Below are positions 24,426-36,989 of a DNA stretch of 64,000 nt, one piece after another. A model generated the notes under the pieces. That model did no database searches and was not told where the DNA came from. It worked only from the letters and a program-made list of their open reading frames with translations. How positions within the stretch are numbered: the stretch's first letter is position 1; each line of letters starts with the position of its first letter. The DNA is from Manis javanica (taxonomy: Eukaryota; Chordata; Mammalia; Pholidota; Manidae). The translations under genes were made by a program, and so were the position numbers. The stretch lies in assembly GCF_040802235.1 (NCBI RefSeq), contig NC_133167.1, positions 100,922,001 through 100,986,000 on the forward strand, read 5' to 3'.

Positions 24426-25044
24426 CTGTTACGGACTTAATATATTTGATCTCTTACAAATTTCATTGGAGGGGAGGGTACAAATAAGAGTTAGTGCCTG
24501 TGAGTTCTCTGACAACATTTAATGCCCACTACTTGTCTGGCACTAAATATTAACTCATTTTGTTCCTACAACAAACCTATTAAATATTTTACATGTAAGA
24601 AGCATGGGGCACAGAAAGTAAGTCACCCATTGTCAGTAAGTAGGAGCAATTATATCTTCATTGGACAGAAAGGTTACATGTGGCTATTGAGCCCATGAAA
24701 TAAAAGATTCAAAATTTCTAGGGAAATCATGTTTTCCTGCCACTTCTTATATTTTTAGGCCCAAATTGAAATGTTATGTAAGTGTAAAATATCAGATTTC
24801 TAAGACTTAATATTAAAAAAAGTATGTTAAAATAGGTCATTAATGATTTTTGTATTGATTAAATGTTGAATGATAATATTTTGGATATATTGGTTACAAA
24901 ATTAATTTTACCTTTAAAAATGTTTTTTTAATATACTATAAGAAAAATTTTGATTACTTCCATGGCTTTCACTTCCTGTTAGACGGTGCTGAATTAGACA
25001 GCAGATCTTCTAACAGAGTAAGCAGCATAATGGAAGGATGAGAT

Positions 25045-25130
25045 TATTTTAGTCAATGTCTGACCCCAGGTATTTCTGTTCTTGGAGTCTCTGTGCCTTA
25101 GTTTCTCTATCTGTAAAATGTGATAGAAAA
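25045..25130 (+). mobile_element. MIR SINE core
   Basis: GTGCCTTAGTTTCTCTATCT followed by GTAAAATGTGAT is the MIR core in plus orientation. Confidence 0.55.
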
Positions 25131-26887
25131 AGCGGAGTTTCCTCCTATGTTGAATTTAAATACCAAATTGAGCAGAAGTAATTATGAAACATTTACCCAA
25201 TATTTATGGAAGACTAGACAATTATCTGGTAAAACAGGAATAATACAAATAGCTAATCTCAATTAGGTATGTATTTGAAGTATTTCCTTACTTTCTTTAA
25301 GCAAATTGATATGCAACTTTGAACTCCAGATACTCAAAATATTTCCAGGGTGTGGAGGTTCACTGTCATTTCTGGCTTTATAATTTTATTTCTGTAACGA
25401 TAATTTCATATAAGTCCATGACACGGCAAGGGCAGGTATTGTTGCCTCTGTTTTATAGATTTTAAAGACTTAGGTTAAGATGCAAGGCTGGTACTCTTGG
25501 CCAATACTTTTCTCATCATGATTTCCAGATAATGAACATTATACCTAAGTTGTAGATGTGGTAGTGTTCAGCTATGAGTCCCCTCAGGGATGGAAGAGAG
25601 AAATAGGTAAATGAGATGAGCTCAAAGCTTTTGTGCTTCTATTTGTCAGGATGTGTTAATATGGGTAGCCAGTTGTGACACAAACCAAAATCCCAAAACT
25701 TTCACACTGGAGTTTGCTGTGACTGTGAGGTCGCCACGACAGCCCCGTCATGTGAACAAGTTCCTGAACTGTGACTGCTTAGAAAGGATAAGAGGTTCAG
25801 ACATGCCAAGAAATCCATGTTTTGGGCCACTTACTGTTCTTATATTTTTTAATTAGAAAAGCGGTTCTTACTGTAAATATTCAAATATTATAGAACTGTA
25901 TATAAAGTCAGAAGAAGAGATGGAGGTGCCCTCATCATATTTCTCCAAATCCAGCCTCAGAAATAATCAGTTGATTATTATATACATATGTATTTGTTGT
26001 TTGTCCTTTATAGCCCCAAATTGGTTAGATGCATGTATCTCATTTCATTAAAAAATGGGAGTTCTACTGAAGTTACATGTAATTCAAAAATAATTTTTTC
26101 TGCAAAGATTAAAGAAAAATTGATTTAGAACAATGATATTCTCCAAAGGTCATTGGTAGAAAAATCATTTTTTCGTATCACAACTTCATTGTGTGTTGAG
26201 CATGGCTTATTAAGTGGTTTAAAAAGCTTATGTGGTCTCATGAATATGGGAGAATGTCCATAAAATTATAGTAACTGTTGGTTTTGTTGAGATTTGTTTT
26301 GAATGGCAGAGAAATGGCATTACTTTCAAACATTAGTAATCTATGGAAAAGAAATAATTAGGTCAAGGTGGTGCATTGTTTCTTTATCATCATTAATCCA
26401 TTTACCACAAGGCTTATGAAGTGTAGATGAAGACATGTTTATCCCACATATGTAATTAGATAAAAACCATAAACATATTTTGTCTTTATAAGAGTCAGTT
26501 TCCTTATATTAAGGGGAATTGTCTATGAGTAAATTAGGTTTGACGCTCAGGGGAGTCCCATAGTGAGCCTTAAGATTTTCTGTGCTAGAGTCAGAAAGAA
26601 TATTTGAATCATATCAAGTGGGGAAACCTCTGATATCTCAGTATCAATAATTAAGGAGATTTTGAAAACTTATTGACAAATTCTCTGATTCTGAACATGT
26701 TATCTGAGAGCAAGAGAGCAGTATTTGCAAGTCAAATGATAGAGGAATCTATTGTCAGACAATTAAAACATCTTCACTGAGACCTACCGAACTAACCTTT
26801 GTGTGGTCTTGTTCTCAGATGGAAATGGTTCCTAGAGACAGTTGACAGCATGAATTTTGAGACAACACTAAATGTGTGTGGGAACTT

Positions 26888-26926
26888 GCAAAAAAAAAGA
26901 AAAACTAAAAAAAAAAAAAAAAGATT
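26888..26926. repeat. A-rich tract
   Basis: Two A runs separated by GAAAAACT. It could be a retroposon tail, but no upstream element was recognised. It is followed by a GC-rich G-patch (26,960-27,020). Confidence 0.8.
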
Positions 26927-27950
26927 TGGATCAGGGTTTTCTTTGCCACTTTTTTACCGCGTTGGGGTGGGAGTGGGCGCCAGGGCCAGGGTTGGGGGAG
27001 GCTCCGGAGGGAAAGGTGCCATTAGAGATGCTGGTAAAAGTTAGTCCTAGTCAAGCCTGGGGTGAACAATGACACAGTGTTGTTGGGGGCTGCCTCCATG
27101 ACTTAGATATTCTTCCCATGTCAGTATAATCACTACTGGGAGGTAGCTCGATTAAGGATTACCATATCATTAATAGTATCCATGACTTTTGTTCAAAGGC
27201 TACTTGTGCAATGTTGCCTTGTGGATGAAGCGCCGTAATCCTCTGAACCGCAGCTGTAGAGAGGGAGGCTCCTTAGAGCCGCCCACACTGACTTCCCTGT
27301 CCTCTCCGATCAGTTCTAAAAAACAGACAGAAACAACAGTCAACTCAAAGCCAGAATAAAGAAACATCCATTCTACATTTCCACATTCATCCCCAAGCTT
27401 CAATCCTGGCCTGTGTCTCCCATTCATCTCTTCTCTAACATCCAGATCACCACTCGGATGGTGGCCAGATTAAAGGGGAACAATGCAGTTTTAAATGTAA
27501 AGTTTGCATCTGATTTTTTTCTTTGCATGAGAAAAAGCACATTGATTCTATGTGTCTGCCTAATGCTTAGCCTGTAGTTTGTCAGGTCTTTCTTATTTTT
27601 TTTGGCAACCTGAGGCGTGCCTGTGTCTCTAGGGTTTCTCAGCACATTGGGTGAAGAGACTTAACTTTGAAATTTGTATTTGAGTAGAAAATTATAAACA
27701 TAATAAATGGGGTTTTACTTTATTAATATTTCTGCTGAGAAGCTTCTACTTCCAGTAGGTCTGAATACTGAGAGAAATCTAAAACTTCAGCAGTAGCTTG
27801 AAACCCAAGCAAATGCACCAGGATATTGGGGATTGGGCAGGAGAAAATAACTGAGTGAATCACAGTCGATAAAACTCCCAGTAGTAGAAGACAGGAAAGA
27901 GTGAATGTAACCTTTAGCATTTCTTCATTTCATAAAGATTACCCTCTCAC

Positions 27951-27975
27951 AAAAGGAAAAGGAAAAGGAAAAAAC
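27951..27975. repeat. (AAAAGG)n short tandem repeat
   Basis: Four units of AAAAGG in an A-rich context. Confidence 0.85.
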
Positions 27976-29679
27976 TCTTATTTATTTGGCATAGAAAAAC
28001 AAAGTAAAATGAAGCCAAGTTAAATTTCTTGTTTAATACTGTAGTAATCACAGTTTTTTCCCAAACTGAAATGGTTTACTCACAAACCATTATTTTAAAG
28101 AGTTTTAATCTTATGTTTTCTTCTCATTGCCCCATTTAAAATTCATTGGGACATTATTTTTATAAAAGTAAAACAAGTCATTTATCCTAAGTTGTTTTTC
28201 AGAGGAATCTTTAAAAATGTTTGGGCTATTGACTTTTGATGAAAATGTCTTAATCCTCTCTGGTCACCAAAAGACTTGTATTTTTCTGAAGTATATGGGA
28301 AAATTTACTTTTTTGTACTTTGTTTAACGGTAACACACTCTTTTCCCATCTCTCCTTTTTTCTCTGGCATTGACATCTGAACTATTCCATAATTCTAATG
28401 TCATTGGCATCTCTTCCCTTTAAGAGGCATTTATGGCTTTTATTGGGATGGAAATGACATAAGCCTTGCTACCTGAAACAATAAATGTAGGAACTTTGAC
28501 GTCTTGGACAGGAATCGTTCAGGCACTTCCATAGGCCAAGAGTTTCCATTCAACAAACGTAAACATATTTGTCAAGGAAGATTGGACAATACTCATCAAA
28601 GACTTTCATTTATATCTTTACATCACTATATTCTTGAGGGATATTGTTCATGTATAATGCTGCCTGATCTTATATGTAGTATTTGAGGAACAGAAGACCT
28701 GGGAGATTGTCCTCCCAACTATGGAAAACAGGCTAGTTCTGACCTTTGGGCAAAGTACTACCCAATTCTGGTAGGTTTCTAAGGCACAGACCACCATTCA
28801 TCGCCCTTCCCATCCACCTTCCAGAATCTGTCTTTGTTGAGTGACAAGGGTACGAATGAGTAAACATTCTGCACTTAGAGTTATTTTTAAAAGGCACATT
28901 ATTTCTAACATAGATCACAAGTATCCAAGATTTTCAAAAAATGATATAAAATATTAGGAAAGCGCTTAAGGTGAAGGTAAAAATTATCTGGGAGAAGAAA
29001 AGTTGAGCAGTCTCCCCAGTGGAGGTATTAACATATGCAAATATTATTGTATTAAAATGTGGTGTCCATTTCTGTGACTGTAAGTCACACCTCAACTCAG
29101 TGTTTCACTCACTAAATGTTATAAAGAAGTTCACAGATTAGGCAGTTGTTGTTGTTTTTTAAGTAAGAGGGAAATTTTGTAAAATTGCACTCTGTTAAAT
29201 ACGACACTTGTTGGCAATACGAAGAGTTGATGCTCAGTGGTAAGGGTTTACTCATTCTTCATTCCTGACGTTCCTTGCCTTGTTGAGGGGGTGTCACAGC
29301 AACATTCTCAACCTCCTTATTTTCTCATCCCCAGAAATAGAAGAGTGACTTTTCAGATTTGAGTTGTGGAAGAGCCACTGCCTGCCAGGGGTATGTATTT
29401 TAGATTGCTCCTCCATGCCGGAAGTCTCATAGGAATCTGCCCTGATCGGGGGAGAGCTGCCATGTTTAGCACTGTCTGTGGTTAGGTATAAATCGGGTAC
29501 AATATTAGAAAGATCATTGTTACCATGCAAATGAGCCACATTAGCTGAGTTCTATCAATAATAAAACTAATCCGTGTAGTCCTCCTTTATCTCTCAGTGA
29601 GTTCCAGACTTAGGTGATAAAAGCAGAGGTGTTATTTATTGAGCTCCTTTAAGCAACAGTATCTATGGCTTAGGTACAT

Positions 29680-30108
29680 TAGGGGTTTTAAAATGTGGTC
29701 TGAGGACCTTTGGGATTCCTTGAGACCCTTTTATAGGCCTGTGGGGTCAAAACTATTTTCATACTCATACTTAGATATTCTCTGCCTTGTTCACCCTCAT
29801 ACTGACAAGTGTAGAGGGGAATTTTCAGAGGCTTACATGTGTGATGACATCATTGCTCTGATGGCTGAGGAAAGTGTGCTTGTGTATTCCTGTGTTTTTA
29901 AAAATTTATCAGTTTTAATATTGATAAATACTGGTAACTAAAATGAATGTTTGCATTCTGGACTTCTCAGTAAATCATTACATGTAAGTAATGTGTGTGT
30001 GTGTGTGTGTGTGTGTGTATAATATCACATAAATCAAGGCTCTTTGGGTCCTCACAAATTTTAAGAGTGTAATGGGGTTCTTAGATGAAAAGTTTGAAAA
30101 CTGCCACC
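29680..30108. mobile_element. hAT-Charlie DNA transposon remnant
   Basis: The left end GGGGTTTTAAAATGTGGTC and the right end AAGTTTGAAAACTGCC are diverged inverted repeats. The interior GGGGTCAAAACTATTTTCAT and GGCTCTTTGGGTCCTCACAA are typical Charlie phrases. A (GT)n microsatellite has grown inside it. Confidence 0.65.
29992..30019. repeat. (TG)14 microsatellite
   Basis: Uninterrupted TG repeat inside the hAT-Charlie remnant. Confidence 0.9.
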
Positions 30109-30289
30109 CTAAACCTTAATGGGAAGAGAACTGCTCTTGCCTAAAGCTAGAAGCTTCTGGATATTATCGAAATGTGAAAGAGTTCTCTCAGGAGATAGCT
30201 TGCTTCATTCAAATAGGAAAATTTCAGGATTAGGAGCTCTGTGATCTTGGACATCTCCATTTACCCAACTGAAAAATGGAATGGATGAA

Positions 30290-30455
30290 TTCATAAGCCA
30301 GTATCCTTTGTGGGTCTTCTGTGTGCTGGGCACTGCTTGCCAGGCAATGGGGGTGCGAACATGAGTATGCTAGCTAGCTCACAGTCAGATGAGGAACAAG
30401 CCATGAAGAGACAAGGGTAATAGAGAATGGCAGTGTCCATGGGTACAGCAGAACC
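30290..30455 (-). mobile_element. L2 fragment, first part of a split copy
   Basis: Minus-strand L2 3' region (GTGCTGGGCACTGCTTGCCA, then ACAGTCAGATGAGGAACA). The same L2 resumes at 30,951-31,071 and about 31,600-31,930, with two solo LTRs and a further repeat inserted between. Confidence 0.55.
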
Positions 30456-30950
30456 TGTTGGATTTTCCCAGAGGAGGACGCCGCCCCAATTCACTCACGA
30501 AAGGCATCTCTTGATGCAACAAGCAAGAGGAATTTATTCAGGAACCAGCTAGCTGGGGTCCAAGCATCAGCCCAACACAGTGGGTCTCAACAAGGACCCT
30601 GAGCACACAAAGCCAGAAGGTTTTATAGCATTTTCAAAGGGGGCAACATTTTCCACAATCACAATACAGTGTTTTTTCATAGACACATAAATCTTTGCCT
30701 GGGGCCACATCCTGGGGTCTGGTTAGATAAGATTACCTTCGGAATGTTTAGGGTGGTTCTAGCAAGATAAGCTTGGTGTGTATGATTAACTGATTTGAGG
30801 TCAGCTAATTAAAGGTCACTACATTTAACACTGGCTGACTAACTTGTTTTTCAAGATTCTAATAATTTTCCTCCTTCTAGGTTAGGGGGTGGTATTTAAG
30901 CCTTTAAGATGGCTGTACTTATGCTAACTTTTGATTCTTCAGATCCTACA
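30456..30950 (-). mobile_element. Solo LTR (495 bp) with AACC target duplication
   Basis: On the minus strand it begins TGTAGGATC and ends CCAACA. Flanking 4-bp duplications AACC are at 30452-30455 and 30951-30954, as expected for gammaretrovirus-class elements. Minus-strand TATAAAA is at about 30,621-30,627 and AATAAA at about 30,533-30,538. It interrupts an L2 copy. Confidence 0.8.
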
Positions 30951-31076
30951 AACCCACAGATCCAGGAGAGGGGTGGGCACTTTCAATTGGGTCCTGAAGG
31001 ACAGGTAAGAGTTAGCCAGAAAAAGAAAAGGTGAATGGTGTTCCAAGTGGAGACACTAACATATGCAAAGACTTAA

Positions 31077-31325
31077 TGAAGGGCCCCCACCAGTAAGATG
31101 GCGAACTTCTGGCTTCTCTTCCAGGTCCTCGGTTCCCGCCAGCGCCACCTGAAGCCCAATCACCTCTCTCCCCACTCCCAATCCCAGCACCTAGCCAATA
31201 GCCACCAGCCCCGTAGAAGTAACACCACAATCACCCCATGCCCCTTCCTATATAACCCAGCACCTTTCCCCAATAAAGCAGAAATCTCCGGTGAATTGCT
31301 GCTGTGTGTTGCTCCTTTCCTTTCA
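31077..31325 (+). mobile_element. Very short solo LTR (249 bp) with CTTAA target duplication
   Basis: Begins TGAAGGGCCC and ends CTTTCA. Flanking CTTAA repeats are at 31072-31076 and 31326-31330. It contains CTATATAAC near 31,248 and CAATAAAGC near 31,272, about 50 bp before the 3' end. The GC-rich U3 contains AAGATGGCG. It lies only 126 bp from the neighbouring solo LTR, within the same L2 copy. The short length suggests a compact or internally deleted family. Confidence 0.75.
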
Positions 31326-31329
31326 CTTA

Positions 31330-31595
31330 AAGCAGCATTTTTTGAATGGTGGGTCAGGACCATTAGTAGGTCATGAGATCAATTTAATGTGTCATGACCA
31401 GAATTTTAAGAATAATGAAGTAGAATAGTAAGAATCAGAGTGCACCTCATATAGGTGGGTGAATAATCTTCCATGAAGCGTCTCCCCCATTGTATGTATT
31501 GTGTGTGTATGTGGCGTCAGGGGTGACACTGCATGAGGTTACAATGTAAAATGTATTTCTTATTGTTGGCTAAAATAATTTTTTTTAAACCACTG
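31330..31595. mobile_element. hAT-like MER repeat (uncertain)
   Basis: Runs from AGCAGCATTTTTTGAATGG to AAACCACTGGTCTAGA. The CCAGTGGT-type right end suggests a hAT-family non-autonomous transposon lodged in the L2 copy. The left terminal repeat is poorly preserved. Confidence 0.35.
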
Positions 31596-31599
31596 GTCT

Positions 31600-31935
31600 A
31601 GAGGCATAAGAGGAAGCATTATGTGTTCAAGGAATTATAAGCAGTAATTTAAAGTGAATGTCACATGGGTGCATGTAGGTAGGGCTGCTGAAGAGATAAG
31701 CAGGAATCAGATCATGGAGTGCCTTAATGACTTGCTAAGTAGTTTGGTTTTTATCTTGAAGGCCATTAAAGGATTTGGGGAATGGTGATATGCTCAAGAT
31801 GTGTTGGTGCAATAAAAACCATTTTAGCAGCTATAAAATGGATTGGGGTGGGAGTGGTAAAATCTGCTGCAGGAGGACCTCTTACCAAACTGCTGTAAAA
31901 ATTCAAGGGCCTGAACTAAAGCAGTAGGAATGGAG
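31600..31935 (-). mobile_element. L2 fragment, distal part of the split copy
   Basis: Contains AGATCATGGAGTGCCTTAAT and TTTTTATCTTGAAGGCCATT, reverse-complement L2 body sequence in the order expected to follow the fragments at 30,290 and 30,951. Confidence 0.6.
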
Positions 31936-33904
31936 ATGCCATAATAAGTTTTTAATTATTTGAGCTCTTTTTAAAAACTATATGATTATTCCCCATACGG
32001 CATTCTGTTTTAGTTTCATATATGCATTATATACATAAGCTGCCTGAAGGCAGGAATATTTGCATCTTCTTTTAACCTCAGCATGCTCAGAAATGAGAAC
32101 AATACTTATGTCAGATGTTCAATAATTCTTTGCTGAATGAATGATAAATGAATCTTCTCTTTTCTTAGAGAAGGTTTTTCTTATTTTTTTTCTGCTCCCT
32201 GCGGTATCTCTGTAATTTCTCTTCTTTTCTCATTCTTTTTTTCCTTTTTATCTTTTATTATCTCTCTCTTTCATGTTAGAGACTTTCCTAGATGGTTATG
32301 AACTTTCTATGTTCATTTATATTTAAAAGTAAAGCATTCGAGTCAATTGAATGCTCCCTATGTGTTAGTGGAAAGATAGTGATTGTTGAGGGTCCAGTCA
32401 TTTTATTGGGTGACCCTCCGAATGTCAATTTCTGTCTTTTCTCTTGTGAGTGTAACTTTCTTAATAGAGAATCTTCTCATCTTCTGCCTTGGGAATATAA
32501 CTCTGGCTACCAGTATTCTGGGGCCAAATGGGATAAAGCATCCCAGGGCTAAACTATTGAATGGGTAGATAATGCACTTAATTCTTGTTTTTAGCATGAC
32601 CCCTGACTCTGGGTCCAGTTTCCCTGCTGTCTCTGAATCTAGAACATTGCTGGATCGATTTTTCTAAAGATTAGTTTTCTCTAGTCGAGAGGGAGAGGAG
32701 TTGTCATCTGGTTGGATGGGTCTAACAGCTCTTTAGTCAAACTTTCAACCTCCTTTTTCCAGCCCTTTTCCTTATCCTTGCCTTCCAAGGTCCCTGATAC
32801 ATTCCAATTCTGAGCTGTCCCGGGATGTGTGCTGGGAATTGACTTCCTTCTCTGCATGCCCCAGTTAGAGAACTGAGGTTTCAGCTCTGCTCCTCAATTA
32901 CCATTCATCCCTCCGCTTGCCAGCATCAGAATTTGGTGGGCATCTCTCATAGGATGTTGTCTTCACTACTGTCTCTCGCAGTAGTTTATACCATTTTTAT
33001 TCCTTTACTGTCATTTTAGAAGGGTTTTAGGAGACAGTGGGAACAAACTCAACGTATTTAATCTTTCATGGTTAAACAGAGCTCTCAAAGACTTTTTAGA
33101 GAATTGCCTGATTGGCTGAGAGATTACTACTCTCACTTTCTCCTTCGTTTTCTCAAGTTTAGTCACCCTTGTGAAGTTATCTGGGAAAAGACTTTGAGTG
33201 TCTTGGTCTTGTGCTTTGGTTTTAGCAATAACAATTTTCTTTTCAGTATAAAGAATAAAATAGTACAATCCAGTGGTAATTCTTTTAGAACATGTTATAT
33301 TATCTGAACATTGACACCCATTAATAAATTTAGCCAGTCAGTGAGTTCATATTTGTGTAGTTAGCATATATTCACACATTTCTGACATGGAAAAGCCTAA
33401 TATCTATTGAGTCAACTAAAGAATTTTGATATGTTACTAGACACAGGAAAGAAATTATTGGAATGATTGGTCATAATAAAATTAAGAAAATGTACTCAGC
33501 AGAGTGCCTGAAAAAAGTTCCAAAATAAATAAATGCATATTATTAATGCATCCTGACACTTGGGTGTGACAGAATTGTAGGGTGAAGTAAGTGCTAGACA
33601 TTTAGAGACTGCGCTGTCTGTTCCACATCAGAGGCCCAGATAATTATGATCTAGTATTCTGGCCTAATTCCTTACATTTCCTACTACTGAATGTATCCCA
33701 TGTAATTAATGATAACATATTGTTTTCTCTCTTTAAGGGAGACCTCATAGCAGCACTTTTTCCAAACGTGTTATTGTCTAATGTCCTTCTGCTCTAAGAC
33801 CTATGCTAGCAGTCAAGATACTGATTCTAGCCAAGATACATTTATGTGTGTATTTAAAATGACCAGAGAATTGGATTAATCTGGTTTGTGTCTTTTGATA
33901 TATG
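31936..33904. other. Unassigned intergenic sequence
   Basis: No gene. The overlapping opposite-strand frames at 33011-33307 are mutual shadows without domains. Confidence 0.5.
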
Positions 33905-34140
33905 ATTTTATTTTTATTTTTTAACTTAGGGAAGTTGAGGTGTAATTTACATACAGTAAAATTTCCCCCACCTTTAGGCGTACAGTTCAGTGGGTTCTGG
34001 TAAATGGTACCACATCACAGTTAAGACCCTGAACACTGTCCTCACTATTTATGGTCACTCTCTTCCTCCAGCCCCAAGCAACTACTGATCTGTTCTCTGT
34101 TCCCCTAGTTTACCTATTCCAGAATTTGTCTATGGTTTTA
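33905..34140 (-). mobile_element. Old L1 3' UTR fragment
   Basis: The reverse-complement pattern GGGAAGTTGAGGTGTAATTT, GGCGTACAGTTCAGTGGGTT and AGTTTACCTATTCCAGAATT is the L1M 3' UTR. It is likely the same insertion as 34,600-35,090, separated by about 460 bp of unassigned sequence. Confidence 0.65.
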
Positions 34141-34599
34141 GCAATAAGAATAAATTGGCATATAAATTTATATGGATGATTAAATATACGAGGAGCAGTG
34201 CTACTTAAGAGGAAATCACAGCCTGTTTGGTATGTCACTTCTTTCTATGCAACCTTTGTTATGTCTGCCCAGTTAGTTCTTCTTGATGAACTGAATGGAT
34301 TTCAGAGAGATTTAGGATACCAGGAACTTAAAATATAGCTTGTGGGAGAGCTTTAGGTTCTTAGAATGTCAAAGTAAATAGCTGTCCTTTGACCAGTCAG
34401 CCAGGAACTTCCCAACCACACTTTTAATTTCCAAACCCCTCCACATTGTTTCAGCTTGGACAGGTTAGGTATTCTGACCAGAGTGATAACATGCTGAATT
34501 TTAAACAATAGAGAGGACATTTAAACAAGCCAAAAACTAAGGACTTTGAGAACATTTGATTTTCCATAGGGTTGCACTTAGCAACTCATTAGGATAAGC

Positions 34600-35090
34600 T
34601 TTTTAAGAAACTGATAAACTAGATTCCTAAGTGGTTGTACCGTTTTGCATTCCCACTGATGTAAGGATTTCAGTTTCTCCATTTCCTCACCAACACTTGT
34701 TATTATTATCTATCTTTGATTATGGCCACCTAGTGGGTGCCTCGTGGTAATTCATTGTGGTTTTAATTTGCATTTCCCTAATGACTAATGATTTTGACCA
34801 TCTTTTCATGTGCCTATTAGATATAGGTATGTCTTCTTTGGAGAAAGTCTATCCAAATCTTTTGTGCATTTAAAAAACATGGTCAGTTATCAAGTTCTCT
34901 CCCTCTACTGGTCTTTGTAAATGCCCTCTGAATATTCTATTGTAAGTCCTTTATCAGATATATGATGTATACATGTTTTATCTCAGTCTGTGGCTTGTGT
35001 TTTTATTTTCTTAATGGTGACTTTTAAAGTGGAAAAGCTTTAAATTTTTATGTAGTCTAATTTTCTTCCATGACTTGTGTTTTTAGTCTT
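34600..35090 (-). mobile_element. Old L1 3' region fragment
   Basis: TTTTGCATTCCCACTGATGT, TTTAATTTGCATTTCCCTAA and TCCTTTATCAGATATATGAT are the classic reverse-complement L1 ORF2 end/3' UTR phrases. Confidence 0.75.
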
Positions 35091-35094
35091 TAGC

Positions 35095-35178
35095 TGTAGG
35101 ATTTTGAGCACGTTGTCTAAACTTTTCAGGCCTCAATTGCTTTGTCTATAAAATTGGAATAATAATTCTGACTTCAAA
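35095..35178 (+). mobile_element. MIR SINE core
   Basis: GGCCTCAATTGCTTTGTCTA, TAAAATTGGAATAATAATTC: MIR core, truncated where the small L1 inserted. Confidence 0.5.
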
Positions 35179-35193
35179 AGTTACTACAATTTA

Positions 35194-35308
35194 TACTGAT
35201 GGACAGTGACTGTAATGGGGTTTGTGGGGGGACTTGGTGAAGGGGGAAGCCTAGTAAACATAATGTTCTTCATGTAATTGTAGATTAATGATAACAAAAT
35301 AAAAAAAA
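35194..35308 (+). mobile_element. Severely 5'-truncated L1 with target-site duplication
   Basis: About 115 bp of L1 3' end (GGACAGTGACTGTAATGGGG to CATGTAATTGTAGATTAATG) plus an A-rich tail. It is flanked by 13-bp near-identical copies TTACTACAATTTA (35181-35193) and TTACTACAGTTTA (35309-35321). One mismatch implies moderate age. Confidence 0.8.
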
Positions 35309-35569
35309 TTACTACAGTTTAAATCTGATTTCCCTGTATGTGTTTGGAAGAGAGGTATAAGCAGAGGTTACAAATTCAAAGAAATTCTGTTCTTGAAACA
35401 TATTCTGTTCTTGTTTTGGTTTGCTGAGATGGGGAGGGGGACTAGGTATGTGTAAAAGCTATTGAATGTATCTTCTAAATTTTGTTCTCGTCTTCTGATC
35501 CAAGAGATCAGCTTTGCAGATGAAAGGGACTAAGCATGGTAGGTAAGAGTAACCAAAATACATAGGGTG

Positions 35570-35785
35570 TTAAAGAATGGATGGATTTACCTGGGAATAG
35601 TGAAGAGTTGGAGAGAGGGATTATGAAGGAGCCTAAGGAAACTTGGGGTAATAGATTTTGCAATAATCTTGAATGTGATGATCATTTCACACATATGCAT
35701 ATGTCAAAACTTATCAAATTATGTACTTTAAGTATGTGCTGTCTATTGTGTATCAGTTACCTCAGTAAAGCTGTTTTTTTTAAAG
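35570..35785 (+). mobile_element. L1 3' end fragment
   Basis: ATGTCAAAACTTATCAAATT, TACTTTAAGTATGTGCTG and CCTCAGTAAAGCTGTTTTTT are the typical terminal 3' UTR of L1M-type elements, ending at an A/T-rich tail remnant. Confidence 0.65.
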
Positions 35786-35794
35786 CTGTTTTTA

Positions 35795-36505
35795 ATAGCC
35801 ATTAGGATGGCTATTATTAAAAAACTGAAAATAACAAGTGTTGACAAGGACATGAACAAATTGGAACCCTTGTGCACTGCTGGTGAAAATGTACAATGGT
35901 GCAGCCACTGTGAAAAAGTTTGGCAGTTCCTCAAAAAGTTAAAAATGGAATTAACATATCATTCAGCAATTCCACTCCTAGGTATATGTCCAAAAGAATT
36001 GAGCAGCGAGACACAGATGTTAATACACCAATGTTCATATCAGTATTCGTCACAATAGCCACATGATGAAACAGCCCAAGCATCTGTTGCCAGATGAGTG
36101 GATAAACAGAATGTGGTACATATATACAGTGAAATATTACTCAGCCTTTAATAGTATTCACTTCCATAAAAAGGACTAAGTTCTCACAAATGCTACAACA
36201 GGAACTTAAGGATATGCTAAATGAAATAAGCTACACATAAAAGGACAGCTCTTGTTTGATTCTACTTGTGTGCAGTACCTAGAATAGGCCAGTCACAGAG
36301 GTAGAAAATAGAACAAAGATTGCTAGGGGTTTTGGGGAGGAAGTGTTGAATGGTACAGAGTTTGTTTGGGATGATGTAAAAGTTCTGGGAACGGATAGTG
36401 TTGATGCTTGCGCAACAGGGTGGATGTACTTAATGCACTGAGCTCTACAATTAAAAATGGTTGAAATAGTAAATCTGTTACCACAATAATAAAAAATGAA
36501 AAAAA
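35795..36505 (+). mobile_element. L1 (old M-type) ORF2 end and 3' UTR
   Basis: The plus-strand L1 phrases GGCTATTATTAAAAAACTGA, CTTGTGCACTGCTGGTGAAA, CATTCAGCAATTCCACTCC and TACTCAGCCTTTAATAGTAT occur in order, followed by a 3' UTR and A-rich tail near 36,490-36,510. The frame at 35807-36058 is an ORF2 relic. Confidence 0.8.
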
Positions 36506-36989
36506 AAGAATGGGTGAATGATATGCAAGTTTAAGTGTTGATAATAGTAATAATAATAAATGTATAATAAGGTGACAAATCATCCCCAGAGATAAGGTTA
36601 GAAGTAGGCAGACCCTGCTTCCTTCCTAGTTCCTTTGTCCTGTCACTTATACCTGTCAGTTACTGTAAGTTTATTCTCCCATTTCTTCACTCCCATGTTT
36701 TCAAGCACTTAGATGGTGGCATGGGGAGACATAAAGTGGAAAATAAATTAAATGCAGTTAGCCTGGGGAAGAGAAGATTTGGGGGAGGCCAAGACAGCTG
36801 TGTCTAAATATTAACAGGGCTGTCAGGCAGAGGAAAGAAGAGGCTTATTCTGTGCTCTCCAGAAGACAGGAAGGATTTCATGGGAAGCAGATCTTTCCTG
36901 CCTCTGAAAAAGGAATATTTTTAAAAAGTATTCTATAAATGGAGAAGACTCCTTGGAATGTGGGAAATGGCCAAACAGAGGCTGCCAGG

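Larger units (their letters stand above)
24426..29679. other. Unassigned AT-rich intergenic sequence
   Basis: About 5 kb with only a MIR core, an A-rich tract and an (AAAAGG)n repeat recognised. Small open frames are unconvincing. Confidence 0.5.

Noticed and set aside
35807-36058. 83-aa plus-strand frame
   Set aside because: L1 ORF2 relic.
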